In this document: positions 13,216 to 26,689 of the stretch, piece after piece
Numbering within the stretch: the stretch's first letter is position 1
Layout: each line of letters opens with the position of its first letter
Assembly (NCBI RefSeq): GCF_902686445.1
Contig: NC_062215.1
Location: 26,744,750-26,808,749, forward strand
Length of the DNA: 64,000 nt
Direction: 5' to 3'
DNA from: Sciurus carolinensis
Taxonomy: Eukaryota; Chordata; Mammalia; Rodentia; Sciuridae
The notes under the pieces: model-generated
The model's input: the letters and a program-made list of their open reading frames with translations, nothing else
Told to the model about the DNA's origin: nothing
Database searches by the model: none
Made by a program: the position numbers and the translations under genes

Positions 13216-13896
13216 ATTTTGTGCCAAAGACATTTTGAAGGCAGGGGGAAAAAAAAAAAAACTAAACCAAATGAATTCACAGTTGATTTAATGTGACTTA
13301 GCTTTTCAGTGGCATGATTATACACTTGGTTACCCTCTATGGTACTTGGCAAGCATTAGAACAATCATGATGAGGTTAAAGCAATAAAAAAAAGAAATCA
13401 TGGCAGGAGGGCACCAACTTTTCAAATTACAAAGCTATCTAACCCCTGGAAACTCAGTCTATTTGCCCCCAGCACAGGAGAGTGTGTCAGTTCCTTCAGG
13501 TATGTTGGTAAGAAGTGTGTATATCCCCTCCCTATTTATAATCTGCCCTCTCCTACATACACTTTTAAGGGGGGCAGGGAGTAAAAGCCTGTAAACAAAA
13601 TTTTTCTACACACATAATAAATATATCTGCACTATACACTCCTTTCCCCTCTCAATAACTAACATACCAGTATCAACAGTGATGTAACTTCAGATAGAAC
13701 TCTCCTAGGAACAACTAGACACGGCTAAAAAAAAAAAAAAAAAAATTGCAGGACAATACAGACTTATGTCAGAATCTAAAAAAGAATAAGCTTTGTGGTA
13801 AAGCAAATGCCTGCAAGTCCAGATGGCTTATAGGGACTGTTTTGACCTACTGTTCTGGAGAAAAACAAATGAATACTTTGAAAGGCAAGCTCCCAA

Positions 13897-13935
<39 letters not shown>

Positions 13936-14154
13936 AGAGATTGTAGCACTTTGGAATAAAAGAAGATGCAGGCGGGAGCCCTTAAATAGTGCTTCTGAAT
14001 CCACCAAGATACTTAACCCGTCATGGTGGAGGGATATAGTATTTCCATTTTATTAGATGATTATTATTAAACTCAGTTAAATGCAATTGCTTTTCAGTGT
14101 ATTCCTTTTATTTTTGGTTTGTTTTGGAGGGTTATTTTTGTTTGTGTGTTTGTT

Positions 14155-14505
14155 TTTTGACCCTAGGGATTAACCCAGGCCCTCACACATCTTGGGGAAG
14201 CACTCTACCATTGACCTACATCCCAAAACCTTTTTTAGTTTTTATTTGAGACAGGTTCTCACTAAATTGCCCAGGCAGTCCTAAAGCTTGTCATCATCCT
14301 GCCTCAACCTCCTGGCTAGCTGGATGACAGGCATGACACAACTGACTCCGTTTTATGACAAAAAAGAAGATGGAAGACACTGGGGATGCAGTTGAGTTGT
14401 AGAGCACTTGCCTAGCATGTGTGAGGCACTTGGGTTCAATCCTCAGCACCACATGGGGATCGATAAATAAAGGTATTATGTCCATCTACAACTAAAAAGA
14501 AAAAA
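14155..14505. mobile_element. Reverse MEN, then forward tailed ID
   Basis: Minus-strand MEN at 14155-14340 and plus-strand tailed ID at 14379-14503 (ggtattatgtccatctacaac). Confidence 0.85.
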
Positions 14506-14657
14506 ATTTAAAAAGAAAAGATGGAAGATCACATTAAGTAACACCTAAGGGATATCCCCAAATCCAAAATGTGAAAAATTTTCTAACACAAATGATTTGG
14601 TTTTAATGTCATGGGGGGAAATATGATAAGGAGAATTATTATACACTAAAACATTTA

Positions 14658-14872
14658 AAGGTGGGTGCGGAGGCACATGCCTATAATTCCAGCCACTTGG
14701 GATACTGAAACTGGAGGACAGGGAGTTCAAACCCAGCCTCAACAATTTAGCGAGGACCTAAAGCAATTAGCGAGATCATGTCACTAACAGAATATAAATA
14801 AGGGCTGGGGATGTGGCTCAGTGGTTAAGGGTCCCTGGGTTCAATCCCTGGTACCAAAAAAAAAAAAAAAAT
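14658..14872 (+). mobile_element. MEN SINE
   Basis: ggtgggtgcggaggcacatg start; ID half ends ccctggtacc plus poly-A. Confidence 0.88.
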
Positions 14873-15114
14873 TAAGACATATTAAACCAAGTATAAACAT
14901 ACAAACCATTGTGATTGAATCCTGACTGAAATAACCAACTGTAAAATTATATGAGACAAATGAGGACACTGATTAAATATTAAACATTATATGGAATAAT
15001 CATTTATGACTTTTAAGTGTGATAATGGTATGGCAGTTTTTTGTTTTTTTTTTTATAAAGCCCTAGAGATACACCAATACGTGGGCTTTAGCCTGCTTTA
15101 AAAATATAGTGGAG

Positions 15115-15366
15115 GGCTGGGGATATAGCTCAGTTGGTAGAGTGCTTGCCTTGCAAGCACAAGGCCCTGGGTTCAATCCCCAGCACTGCAAAAGAAAAAA
15201 AAAAAAAAAACATTAAAAAAAATATATATATATATATAGTGGAGTGCTGGGGTTGTGGCTCAGTGGTAGTGTGCTTGCCTAGCATGCATGGGGCCCTGGG
15301 TTCGATCCTCAGCACCACATAAAAATAAGTAAATAAATAAAGGTATTGTCTCTACTTACAACTAAA
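15115..15366 (+). mobile_element. ID followed by tailed ID
   Basis: 15115-15206 has near-consensus A and B boxes; 15240-15366 is a tailed copy. The open frames on both strands here are SINE translations. Confidence 0.9.
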
Positions 15367-15601
15367 ATATATACATATATGTATGAGAGATGGTGAGGGG
15401 ATGTAGGAAGACTCACATGAAACATTAGCTTGATGTTAAAAATGTTGAAGTGATTGGCATACAGGAGCTTGTTATACTATTTGCTCTAATAGCTAACCTT
15501 TGGATATTTCAATAAGTTTAAAAACTTGAAATTATTAATGGCACGTAAGTCAATATGGAAAAAATTAGTAAGAATTTTCATCATTAAAAAGCAAATAAAG
15601 A

Positions 15602-15803
15602 GCTGGGAGTAGTGTCGAATACCTGTAATCCTAGAGACTCAGGAGGTTGAGGCAGGAGGACCACAAGCTCCAGGTCAGGCTCAGCAACTTAGCAAGGTCC
15701 TAAAGCAACTTAGCAAGACCCTGTCTCAAAAAAGTAAAAAGGCCTCGGGATGTACTTCAGTGATAAGTGCCGTAGGTTCAACCCCCAGTAACACCCAAAG
15801 AAG
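15602..15803 (+). mobile_element. MEN SINE
   Basis: gctgggagtagtgtcgaata ... ccgtaggttcaacccccagt. Confidence 0.85.
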
Positions 15804-16979
15804 CATATAAATATATAAATATGTACAAAGGGTTACACAGGGATATTTATTAGAAAAATTATAACAGTTTGAAATCATTCATACTATGAAAACTTTGTAA
15901 TAGAGAAGTGGGATGGGGGTGAATATGCAGCTGAAAATAGGAGAGATGAGTCAAAGTCTAAAATCCCTAGTTAGTAGCATCCCAGTTAAGCATCCAGCCC
16001 CATCTCTGAGTGGTCAGTTGGCTTTCTATGCTCACACACAGGAAACAGAAAGTTTAGTTTCTGAATAAACCCAACCAGAAAGATTTCACACTACAAATAT
16101 GCTAGGCACAGCCAAGCAGGTACCAAATGAAGAAAGGAATTAAGTAAAAGTCTGTACACAGAATAGTAACACTTTTAGCAGCCTTCATCTAGCTTTCCCC
16201 AATGTATTACTAGCCTTATCTACCTTCACTCCAGGCACATCCCAAAAGAAGTTACCCTTTCTCTAGAAGAACTCAAATGTCTCCAAGAAAGGCCAGGGGC
16301 TACTAAAATCTGGAGTCCTCACAAGCAATCAGTTGCATCAAGGCACACAGAGCTTCTGGTCTCCTTTTTTAGTACCTCACTTTTAAAACATACAGGGATA
16401 ATTAAGGGTTATCAGACGCTTGAAACTTCAACCTTAGAGAGAGAGAGCAAAGCTAGCAAGAAAAAAAAAAAAAAGGACTCTGAAGAAACAGACAAAGCAG
16501 GAAACAATGAAAACTATAATTAATATATTCAGAGACCAAAGAAAAGCACTGTTCCCATGAAACCAGAGCAGCATGTTATTTTTAAAAAGGGGTAAGGAGG
16601 GGGAAAGCAAGAACAAGGAAGATCTCTTGGAAATTATTAAAGTATGAAGAGAATCAAGCACTTATCTTTCATATATAAAGTATACCTTAGGGTAACCAGT
16701 TGATGATGGGAAGTGCTCCTTTATAAGAAAATTTAGCTAATAAATGCTGAAGGAATAACATTTCCAACCCTTAATGAATTAATGGGCAATATCTAGTTGC
16801 TATTCAGATTGTGTTAATTGTCTCATAACTGCTTTTACAATCAGGATTCAAAGTCTATGCATTAAATTTGGATGATAAACCTCTTGAGTGTCTTTTAAAC
16901 TATAGACTTCCCAGTGCCTTTCACTGAATTGAAGACCCTATAACAGAATATTATACAGTCATCAAAAAGTATAATTTGA

Positions 16980-17350
16980 AATGGCACAGTAGAGCACAGC
17001 TACAATCCCAGCTACTCAGGAGGCTCAGGTAGGAGGATTACAAGTTCAAGTTCAGCTTCAGTAACTTAGCAAAACCCTGTTTCAAAATTTTTAAAAAAAT
17101 TAAATTTATCATAAGCTAGGCATGGTGGCACACACTTGTATCACTAGCAACTCGGGAGGCTGAGGCAGGAGGATTGAAAGTTTCAGGTCAGCCTCAGCAA
17201 TCTAGTGAGACCCTAAGTAACTTAGAAAGACTCTGCCTCAAAATTAAAAAAAGAAAGAAAGAAAGAAAGAAAGGCTGGGATGTGAGTCGGTGTTTAAGTA
17301 TATTCCTGAGTTCAATTCCTCATACCAAAAACAAAAAGGAAAAACAAAAA
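16980..17350 (+). mobile_element. B1 half plus MEN, with reverse ID after
   Basis: 16980-17098 is a lone B1-like half; 17114-17350 is a full dimer with an aaag run at its middle joint. A decayed reverse ID follows at 17380-17444. Confidence 0.85.
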
Positions 17351-17691
17351 AAGGAAACAAAAAGTCTATCATAAAATTGTGTTGGGAATCAAACCCAGGA
17401 ACTCCTGCATGCTAAGAAAGTGCTTTAGTTACATCCCCAGCCCTAATCTTCTATTTCTTTATCTTTTTTTTTTTTAAAGAATGAAGAAAGTTCTGTGCTT
17501 GCAGTAGACATATGTTTGAGTTTCTCAAACCTCAAACAGTGATCCTTGAGGTTGAAGGGAGGATGGAGAGAGTTATCACAAACACCCTGAGAGATTTTTT
17601 TCCCAGATACAGAAGTCCAACCTACTAGCACTTCTTCCACCCAAAGTCTCACAAGCCTGAGAGGATAGGAATGTCTAAATGATTAGTTATT

Positions 17692-17992
17692 TGGGGTGTT
17701 GGTGACTTAGTTCAATGGCAGAGTGATTACCTAGCACATGCAAGGCCCTGGGTTCGGTCCTCGGTCCTGAAGAAAACAAAAAGTGAGAGGGGGTAAAAAT
17801 ATAAGGCAATGGTACAGAGGGCCCAGCACGGTGACACTTGCCTATAATCCCAACAACTCAGGAGGCTGAGGCAGAAGGATCTCAAGTTGGAAGTCAGCGT
17901 GGGCAATTGAGCAAGATCCTGTCTCAAAATAAAAATAGCTCAGTGGTAGAGCACCCCTGGGCTCAATTCCCAGTACCACCAAAAGGAAAAAA
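17692..17992 (+). mobile_element. ID and MEN pair
   Basis: ID at 17692-17784 (ccctgggttcggtcctcgg) and MEN at 17822-17992. Confidence 0.85.
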
Positions 17993-18212
17993 AGCACTTT
18001 GGAAGCATTCCTCCAGGTGGTTTGGTGGGGGCAGTCTCTCATAGCATAGTGAGAAGCGGGGAAGAGGGGCTGAACTCAGGACAGGCCCTGAATTCTAAAC
18101 CGCCTTGAGACTTTAAGCCTATGCCCAACGACCCTCTGCCTGGGAATGATAATCATCCAACTGCCTTTTACGAAGAGAGATGTCCAAAACAGTTTATGAG
18201 TTAAAAAAAACA

Positions 18213-18620
18213 TCAAACCAGGTGTGGTGGCAAACACCTATAATTCCAGTTACTTTGGAGGATGCGGCAGGAGAATTGCAAGTTCAAGGACAACTCTGAC
18301 AATTCAGCAAGCTCCTATCTCAAAATAAAACTTTATAGTTTTTAATAAACCCGGGGATGCTCTACCACTGAGCTACATTCTCAACCCTTTTTATTTTCTG
18401 TTTTGAGATAAGGTCTCACTAAACTGCCCAAGCTGCTCTCAAACTTTTGATTCTCCTGCCTCAACCTCCTGAGTAGCTGGGATTACAGATGTGCACCACC
18501 CTTCCTAACTACAAAATAAAGGCTTTAAAAAAGGGCCTGGGGATGTAGCTCAGTGGTAGAAAGCTTGCCTAGCATGTGTGAGGTCCTGAGTTTAACCCCT
18601 AGTAAAACCAACAACAAAAA
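18213..18620. mobile_element. SINE cluster
   Basis: Plus B1 half (18213-18330), head-to-head reverse MEN (18345-18510), then plus ID (18535-18620). Confidence 0.85.
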
Positions 18621-19189
18621 GTTATAAAATACAGTATGTGACCATTCAATTTTTAAATACATATATGTATATCAAACTATTAATCATGAGTTCTCTTTAA
18701 CAAGGAGTCTAGAAGTATTTCTGTAATGCTTGATTGGGTTTTTTTGCTGTTGGTTTCTTTGTGAAACGAACATATATTTTGTCTGTAAACAGGAAAAATA
18801 AATAAAAATAACAAAACCATTTGTTAAAAATAACAAAACCACTAAATGAAATAGTCAAACAAGCACCACACAGGTGGAAGAATTTTCTGACCCAAAAAAT
18901 ATCATTTATAATTATGTAAATGTAGTCAAACATAAACACTAATTCAAGATTTGCTTTACTAGTCTCCTTATATTTCAGGTCTATTTTATATTCCTTATTA
19001 GTCCCTATGACTAATCACTATAGCAAACAGAGAATTTGTTTCCTACTGTCTTACCCAAAAACACAAGAAGGAAGAAGAGAAACTTGGTGGCTTATCACTG
19101 AAGTTATCAAGCAGGAATTATGTTACCATACTATTAAAGCCTGAAAAAGTCTAAAAATAAAAAATTAAAAAGGTAAATGTTTTAAGAAG

Positions 19190-19256
19190 AACTGGAGATG
19201 TGCTCTCCGTGGTAGAGCACCTTCAGGCTCAAATCCCCAGCATGGGGGTGGGGGGG
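19190..19256 (+). mobile_element. ID SINE, short
   Basis: gaactggagatgtgctctcc ... caaatccccagcatggggg; box A damaged. Confidence 0.7.
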
Positions 19257-19430
19257 GGGTGTCTAACATATTCTAAACAAATAGTTAAAATTGTATTTTG
19301 GCATTTAATCTTTATTTGTGTGAGGAATTCAGACAGACCAAACATATTTCTCACTAACTCAGAAACAAATATTTGTGACTAAAGTGATTTTAAAACACAA
19401 CAAAGAGCCTCTATTAAGTTTAAAAGAATG

Positions 19431-19763
19431 GGCCAGACAAGGTGGAACATGCCTACAATGTGGGAGGCTGAGGTTGGAGGATCTCAAATTCAAGGCCAGC
19501 CTCAGCAAGTTAGTGAGGCCCTCAGCAACTTGGTGACAAGTTGTCTCAAAATAAAAAATAAAAAGGGCTAGAGATATGGCTCAGTGGCTAAATGCCCCTG
19601 GGTTCAATCCCCAGTACAAAAAAAAAAAAAAAAAAAGATTACCTAGAACAACCTTTGCAAATGTAGAATTCCTGAAATATTTGTGATAGTAATTCCAGTC
19701 ATCTTTTTTTCCCAGAGTGATTTTTTAAAAATTTTTCTTTAGTTGTAGATGGACACAATGTCT

Positions 19764-19794
<31 letters not shown>

Positions 19795-19836
19795 TGTGAG
19801 GCAAGCACTCCACCACTGAGCTACAACGCCAGTCCC
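19431..19836. mobile_element. MEN then reverse tailed ID
   Basis: MEN at 19431-19636 (plus); tailed ID at 19723-19836 (minus) with a (ttta)n expansion inside its tail and its centre lost. Confidence 0.85.
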
Positions 19837-20084
19837 CAGAAAGATCTCAATATTGAAAACTTTCAAATGCATAAATATGTCTAGATTAGGACAATGTAGG
19901 GAAAATGTCTGAAATAACCATATTCAGGAGAAGTCATAATTTTTCTGTATATGCAAAAGTCATAGAACTTACTGAAGAACTTTTTGCAAGTTTTAGCATA
20001 ACCTGGCACCAACAGTAAGGACAATAATTTGAATGCTCAAAGAGAACGTTAAATGGTTAGGTATGACAATCTGACTTTTAGCAT

Positions 20085-20160
20085 ATTCACTCATCCAACC
20101 AACAAATATTTATTAAGCATCTACTGCATCCCAGTAGTTTGCTGGGGAAATAAACAATAG
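20085..20160 (+). mobile_element. L2/MIR-like relic
   Basis: ccaacaaatatttattaagcat ... is common ancient-repeat text; family uncertain. Confidence 0.4.
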
Positions 20161-20163
20161 GTT

Positions 20164-20250
20164 TGAAATGGTGATATAGCTTCAATGGTACAGTGCTTGC
20201 TTACATGTGTGAGGGTCTGGTTCAATGTTTAGCACAGCAAAAATAAAAAA
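20164..20250 (+). mobile_element. ID SINE, decayed
   Basis: ggtgatatagcttcaatggt ... gtctggttcaatgtttagca. Confidence 0.7.
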
Positions 20251-20819
20251 GCAATCAATCGTTCAATTTGATACAATACCAAAAATGCTAAGATTAGGGA
20301 AGAACAATATTCTGTGGAAGGATATGAGACAGGCATAATTCGAACTTGAGTGTTCAAAATTCTGTTCCAGAATTAAAATCTAGATGAATACAATTAGGCA
20401 ACAGAAGAGCAAAAAGTGAGCTAAGCAAAGAAACAGTTTTTATTAAGACCTGGAGAGAATACATTTTGTGAAACAAACTCCAAATGTAAAGTATGGCTCA
20501 GAGACAAAATAAAGGGCAGCTCAATCCTAGGGTCTAATATGTTGGGAACCTAGGTCATTTCAAGAACTTTAAACAGAGTCATTAAGGGTTTTTCCATTTT
20601 GGAAATACCAGAAACAGAAAAATCAGTCATTTATTCAGCACTTCCTATGTGCCAGTTACTGGGATATAATAGTGAATGACATGAAATTCCAGTTCTGTGG
20701 AGTTTGCATTTGAGGTGAGAGATGTTGGTGACTTGTACCAGATTGGTAGAAATTAATTCTTACAAAGAATTAAAGAGATTCCAGAGATAGTTGAAAGTTG
20801 GAAACAAAAGAAAGTAAAG

Positions 20820-20928
20820 CAGCAATCCTGCAGTACCAGCTTTTTCAGAGGCCAAAGCAGGAGGATTGCTTGAGTTCATGAGTTTGTCAAGATCAGCTTG
20901 GGAAACCACATTTCAAAAAAGATAAAAA
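20820..20928 (+). mobile_element. B1-like half
   Basis: caggaggattgcttgagttc and caagatcagcttgggaaacc. Confidence 0.65.
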
Positions 20929-20935
20929 GACAACA

Positions 20936-21090
20936 ACAATGAAAGAAGAGGAGGAGGGAGAAAAGGTTTAGGAGGAGGGAAAGGGGGAGGAAGAGAGGAG
21001 GCAGGAGAGGAGAGGAGGGAGGAGGGGAGAGGAGGAGGAAGAAAAGAAAAGAAAAAACAAAGTAGGGAGAGAGGTGAGGGAGAGAGTAAA
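20936..21090. repeat. Purine-rich GGA tract
   Basis: About 150 bases made almost only of A and G (ggagga, gagagg), following a B1-like piece. No regular period. Confidence 0.85.
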
Positions 21091-21167
21091 GTTAGAGATG
21101 GTGACCAGATTTCTGGGCAGGTAGATGGTAAAAAAACAGGACAAGCAGTCTTGGGAGGCAAGTTCAG

Positions 21168-21368
21168 TTTTGTTTTGTTTTGGTACCAGGGACTGAACCC
21201 AGGGGGGTCTTAATCCCCAACCTTTAAAAATATTTTATTTAGAGACAGGGTCTCACTGAGTTGCTTAGGGCCTTGCTAAATTGCTGAGACTAGCTTTGAA
21301 CTCATGATCCTCCTGCCTCAGCCTCCTGGGCCACTGGGATTATAGGCATGCAGCACTACACCTGGCAC
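21168..21368 (-). mobile_element. MEN SINE
   Basis: ggtaccagggactgaaccca ... attataggcatgcagcacta, reverse. Confidence 0.88.
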
Positions 21369-21439
21369 AAGTTCAGTTTTGGCCATGCTGAAAAATACAT
21401 GTCCAAAAATTAATGTAATTTGGATCCACAACACGAGAG

Positions 21440-21532
21440 ACCTTGTCTGTTTTATTCACATGTGCATCCCCAGCGGGCACACTACCAGGCACACAGCTGG
21501 TGCTTAATATAAGTGTCTGTTAAATGGATGAG
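21440..21532 (+). mobile_element. L2 3' end relic
   Basis: cttgtctgttttattcac, then gtgcatccccag, then ggtgcttaatataagtgtct follow the L2 3' consensus order. Confidence 0.7.
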
Positions 21533-21741
21533 ATATACATTTTGAGATAATCAACCAATGGTAAATGAACCTATGGGAATGGAAAATATCTGCTAGGCAA
21601 TATGCAGAAGGAAAACTAAAGAGGACCTTAGAAATGACAAGGGGAAAACAACAACAACACATTAAGGGAAATTTAAGGGTAGTCAAATAGGTAAAAGGAA
21701 AACAAGAGATTTCAAAATCACACAACTCATCAGGAGAAGGC

Positions 21742-22058
21742 AAATACCTGTAATCCCAGTGGCTGAGGAGGCTGAGGCAGGAGGATCACAAGTACAAAGC
21801 CAACCTCAACAATTTAGAAAGGCCCTAAGCAACTAAGTGAGACCCTGTCTCTACATAAAACATTTTAAAAGGCTGGGGATGTGGCTCAGTGATTAAGCAC
21901 CACTGAGTTCAATCCCCAGTACCCCTCCACACAAAAAAGTAGTGTTTCTCTGGGTTGGGGATGGGACTCAAAGGGAGATCCCTTGCCTAGCATGTGTGAG
22001 GCCCTGGGTTTGATCCCCAACACCATGATGATAGTGGTGGTGGTGGTGTTGTTTTTCA
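21742..22058 (+). mobile_element. MEN then ID
   Basis: MEN at 21742-21938; ID at 21952-22058 ending in a gtggtggtg repeat. Confidence 0.85.
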
Positions 22059-22359
22059 ACAGGAATGGACAGAAGAGTTAAATATTGCCAAGAAGTCAAG
22101 TATGAGAAGGAATAAGATCAACAGAGGAAGAAATGCATTTATAAGAGTTAAGTACTTTTCTGAAGTTTTTAGAATAATGAGAAATTTTCAGATCTAAATA
22201 ATTATTCTTATGAGATGAATTATTTGCTGCAAGGGAAGCTCAACCTTTTATAAACTTGTTTGTTCCATCTAAAGTACCTGTCTCTTTACTCATCATCCCA
22301 TTATCCCATCACTGTTTATTTCCTACTTGAAATCAATCAAATCTATAATTGTTTGGAAC

Positions 22360-22706
22360 CCAGGGTTGCTTTACCACTGAGCTATATCCTCAGCCTTTTT
22401 TGATTTTTATTTTAAGACAGGATCTCACTAAATTCCTTAGAGTCTCTCTAATAATCTGGAATTACAGGTATGCACCATTGCGCCCAGTTGATCAATGTAC
22501 CTTTAATTTTTCTGTATGTTTGAAATTTTTCCTAACATAAAGCAGAGGGGGCTGGGTGTGGTGATGCATACCTACTAATTCTAGCTACTCAGGAGGCTGA
22601 AGCAGAATAGTAAATTCAAAACCAGTCTGGACAACTTAGAGAGACCCTGTCTCAAAAGACAATAAAAAGGGATGGGGATGGAGCTCAGTGGTAGAACACT
22701 TGCCTA
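22360..22706. mobile_element. Reverse partial MEN then forward MEN
   Basis: 22360-22490 minus; 22548-22706 plus, the latter cut off after the ID box A. Confidence 0.8.
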
Positions 22707-23129
22707 GAAGTATAAAACAGGCAATTAAACAGAGAACACAGTGCTATTTTCAAACCAATAATTAAATATCACTGGCCAAGATTTCAAAATATAAAATAGA
22801 ATTTGTAAACATATTTGTAAATATCAGTCTTTTAAATACATACATTACATAAATTATTAAACTGGATCTATGTTGGATATTTATGACCTCAGTTTAATTA
22901 TTTATTTTGGTGACAGCTGTATTCATTATGAGTGCTGAGCAAAGCAAGAAAGGTGTTTTCAAAATAACTCAGCCATTAGTCAACAGAACAAAAAAACACA
23001 ACTGGCTAAGCTCTAATATCAATTCTCCTCCAAACCTTAGGTTTGAAGTATGCAGCCTATAGTTAAAGGTAAACTGAGGATTCTGGGAAGGAGGAACCTC
23101 CCAGACTTTGCATATATTTGCATGCAGGT

Positions 23130-23300
23130 AGGGGCTAAAGACTGAACCCAGAAACACTTTACCACTGAGCTACATTACCAGTCCTTTTTATTTCTTATTT
23201 TGACACAGGGTCTGGGTAGGTTGCTGAGGCTGACCTTGTACTTGTGCCTTAGCTTTCTGAGTTGCTGGGATTACAAGCATGCACCACTGAACTTGGAACC
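23130..23300 (-). mobile_element. MEN SINE
   Basis: ctttaccactgagctacatt then gttgctgggattacaagcat. Confidence 0.85.
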
Positions 23301-24099
23301 TCCTAGTCTCTTAAAACATAACTGAATGAGTGACCTATAGTACACACTCTGGCAATCTCATGAATTGTCCTCTATTAATCCACCTTCTGACTAGAAGTCC
23401 TGGGTCTACTAAGGTACCATACCCAATTTGGTATTCTCTTTTGCAATTTTAACTAAGTCAAAATGTGAATGGCATATAATGGCATCTCCCTTAATATCTA
23501 CACCCATAGATCTCTTAAGGTTAAGAAAAAATAATAAAAAAAAGGAAGAATAAGATCTATCCTAAGAATTAAAAAATGGTTAACTGATTATCATTTCAAA
23601 AGGTAACAACCATACACACATACACACACACCCCTGCAAAACTGAGATTGTTCATTTCAGAAAGTACCAGAAAATAAGGATAAACTAGGGGTAGGGGCGT
23701 ATCTAGTCTGACTAGAGCCAGGGTGAAGCTAGTTCAAATGATTCAGCAAGAACAACGACATTTTGAAAAATGAAGTATGTTTTTAAATGTATTAGTATTA
23801 TGTAGGTACTACAGAAATCAACAAAGCATTAGAATGTACTTCAAGCTTTCTAAATCTTAATTGAATAAATAAAGATATAATAACATTCCAGGTGAAGCTC
23901 TAAGGGAAGAGCATTCTGGGCCACCAGAACAGCATGGGTAAAGGCATATGACAGGGCTTGAATAAGAAATGGAAAGATGTGTCAGGGAGCCCAAAGGGGA
24001 AAGTACTGGGAGAAAATATGGCCAATTACTTGATTAACATTTGAAACTAGTCCAAATCTATCTAAAAATCAGTCCTCCTTTAGGTGTTTGGGTTATTTT

Positions 24100-24182
24100 T
24101 GGTTTTATTTTTTTGTGGTGCTTTGATCAAACCCAGAGTGACTAGCATGCACTCTGCCACAAAGTTACATTCCTCCAACTCC
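24100..24182 (-). mobile_element. ID SINE, decayed
   Basis: tgatcaaacccagagtgact ... ccacaaagttacattcctcc. Confidence 0.65.
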
Positions 24183-24804
24183 TGTGTTTTCAAGAATCAC
24201 TAAAACAGCAACCACACACACACAAAAAAAAGCAAAGAAAAACAGTGTATTTAACTTAAGTCCTATCATTATAATAAAGATTAAACTTCTGACTCCTTGT
24301 TGACAATTTCTGCAAGCAAGTGATTACTGCACCCCACAGGCTCCTAAAACATTCTTATCATTTACATACTCTCCTAAATTTACACAAAGGTGCTCAGAAT
24401 TTACTTTACACTCTGGTGATAGACAATTTTTATGCTTTCAAATTACTTTTGCTGTAAATATCCTGAGGCACTTTTTGCTATAAGAACAGACTCTTAGTCT
24501 TCATGTTAAAGGCACAAACCAGGGTATTAAACAAAATTCACTCTGCATATTGACCTAAGAGATTGAATTTCTAGGTATAAGGCAAAATTGGTTTTGAGTT
24601 TTATGATCTTAGATGAAGACTAATAATGAAATGGTTTTATGTTTGTGGTCTGGGAGTTGCGTCATCTAACACTTGATCAGTGTTCTCCGGTCATGATCCT
24701 TTGCCCAAAGGTTTCATTATGGGGATTTTACAGATGTGACTGAAAAAGTATACACTACAAAGGAAGTCATGATTTAACCTACTTTTTAAAAGTTGTTTAC
24801 TTAA

Positions 24805-25216
24805 GCTGGGTTGGTGCATGCCCCGAATCCCAGAGACTCAGGAGGCTGAGGCAGGAGGATCACAAGTTCCAGGTCAGTCTCAACAACTTAAAGAGACCTT
24901 GTCTCAAAATAAAAAATAAAAAGGAGACAGGTGTGGTGGTGCACACTTGTAATCCCAGCAGCTGGGGAGGCTGAGGCAGGAGCCTCAAAACCAGCTTCAG
25001 CAAAAGCAAGGCACTAAACAACTCAGCAAGACCCTATCTCTAAATAAAATACAAAATAGGGCTGGGAATGTGGCTCAGTGGTTGAGTGTCCCTGAGTTCA
25101 ATTCCTGGTACTGTCCCCCCCCCCCAAAATAATAAATAAATAAATAAATAAAAAGGACTGGGATGTAGTTCAGTGGTAAAGTGTCCCTGGGTTTAATTCC
25201 CGGTACCAAAAAGGGG
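24805..25216 (+). mobile_element. MEN nested inside a MEN
   Basis: Outer B1 half 24805-24922, inner full dimer about 24925-25153, outer ID half 25154-25216 (gggatgtagttcagtggtaa). Confidence 0.85.
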
Positions 25217-26689
25217 GGGGGGGGTTGTTTAAGAAATTAATATAAAATCCAAAGCCTACCAGCTGGTCAATTTCTGCAACCTGTGGCAGTTTTCCTGGCA
25301 CGTGTGACCTTGGCATTTTGCCCATGTTTACATGAGCTGACACGAGTTTAAGGCTGGAGGGAGTACTTCTTTTACCAGAGGTGACAGATGATGCTGGGCC
25401 TGATAGATCATGCTGAGTCTCCTCCTCACCTGTGTGGACATGTGGTTAATTCCCCAGTCTATTCCACATACAATCCACACACTGTCACAGGCCTGTATGA
25501 GCATGAAGAAGTAGCAAGCCAGCTTAGAAAGTGTACTTAACCTCTATTCTATAAACTGTTAATAAACTAGTGGAAATTGTGGTCTCATTGTCATTTGTTC
25601 TTTAAACCCTTCCCTTCCTATATACTTAGAAATATTCTTGAAATAAACCCAATTGTTTGGCAAATTCAATAACATTCCTTTGAGACAACGGGATCTCAAA
25701 ATCATAACTAAAAATGGTCACTATAATCAAGCTAAAAAACAACTGGGTGCAAAGATATATGTGATGAAACAAAACAAAAAGTTTAAGCGGTTTCCCTGTT
25801 TAACATTAGGAAAGGAGCTACTGAACAAATCTCACATCCTAAACACTTTTCAAGTATTTCTGAAAAATAACACGTGGTTCCTTCAATAATTATTTAGCCT
25901 CGTTCAGTCACTATTTATTTAGCCAGTTATGGCAGATGCTTAAGGAAACAAAGACAATTAGGGCACTGCCTGCTTTTGATAAAAGTTCCACAGAAATAAT
26001 GCCAACACAACCTGAAAGCTAAAATCTTTGACTCTCTAACGAAGCCAAGGGCATATCATTTGCACCTTAGAGCTCCAAAAGGCTCACAGATTCCAGGTGA
26101 GAGCACCGAGGTCACTACTCAGGTGCTCCAGTTAACAGCCGGCCAAGTGCACCTGTAAACTGCAGTTTGAGAAGCAAACTCAAGACAGGAAAAGTGTTGC
26201 CAACAGTCACCCACACCTCCTCAACTCCGCCCCCCAGTCCTCTTATAAATAAACAGGGCGCTTTTGAAGGGAACTGTCCAAGGTTACCACCTGATACGGA
26301 GGAATGCTTTCGTGTGGGATACCAATAAAACAAAACAGCGCATACTATGTATTTATTGAGCATTGCTATACAACATTTAAGTGATGACAAATGTTAAGAA
26401 TATCACATAGGACATAAAATAAGATCTTTCTCAAAGGGATTAAAATGTCAAGAAGCAACTGACCGAAAGAGGGAGATCTCTAACTTCCCAAAGCAGCAAC
26501 AACCCCCTGGAAAGGTACTGGAACCAGCGGAAGTTACATAGCCAAGACAGAAGTAACCCCCCTCCCCAATGGTAAAAGTTTGAACCGCCGTCCGACCATC
26601 CTAAGGTGGTCGGAAACTTCCCTAAACACCAAGGAGCAACCAGACACCCTAAAGACTCCGCCCTTGCCAACCCCAGGTGCCCTCATGCC

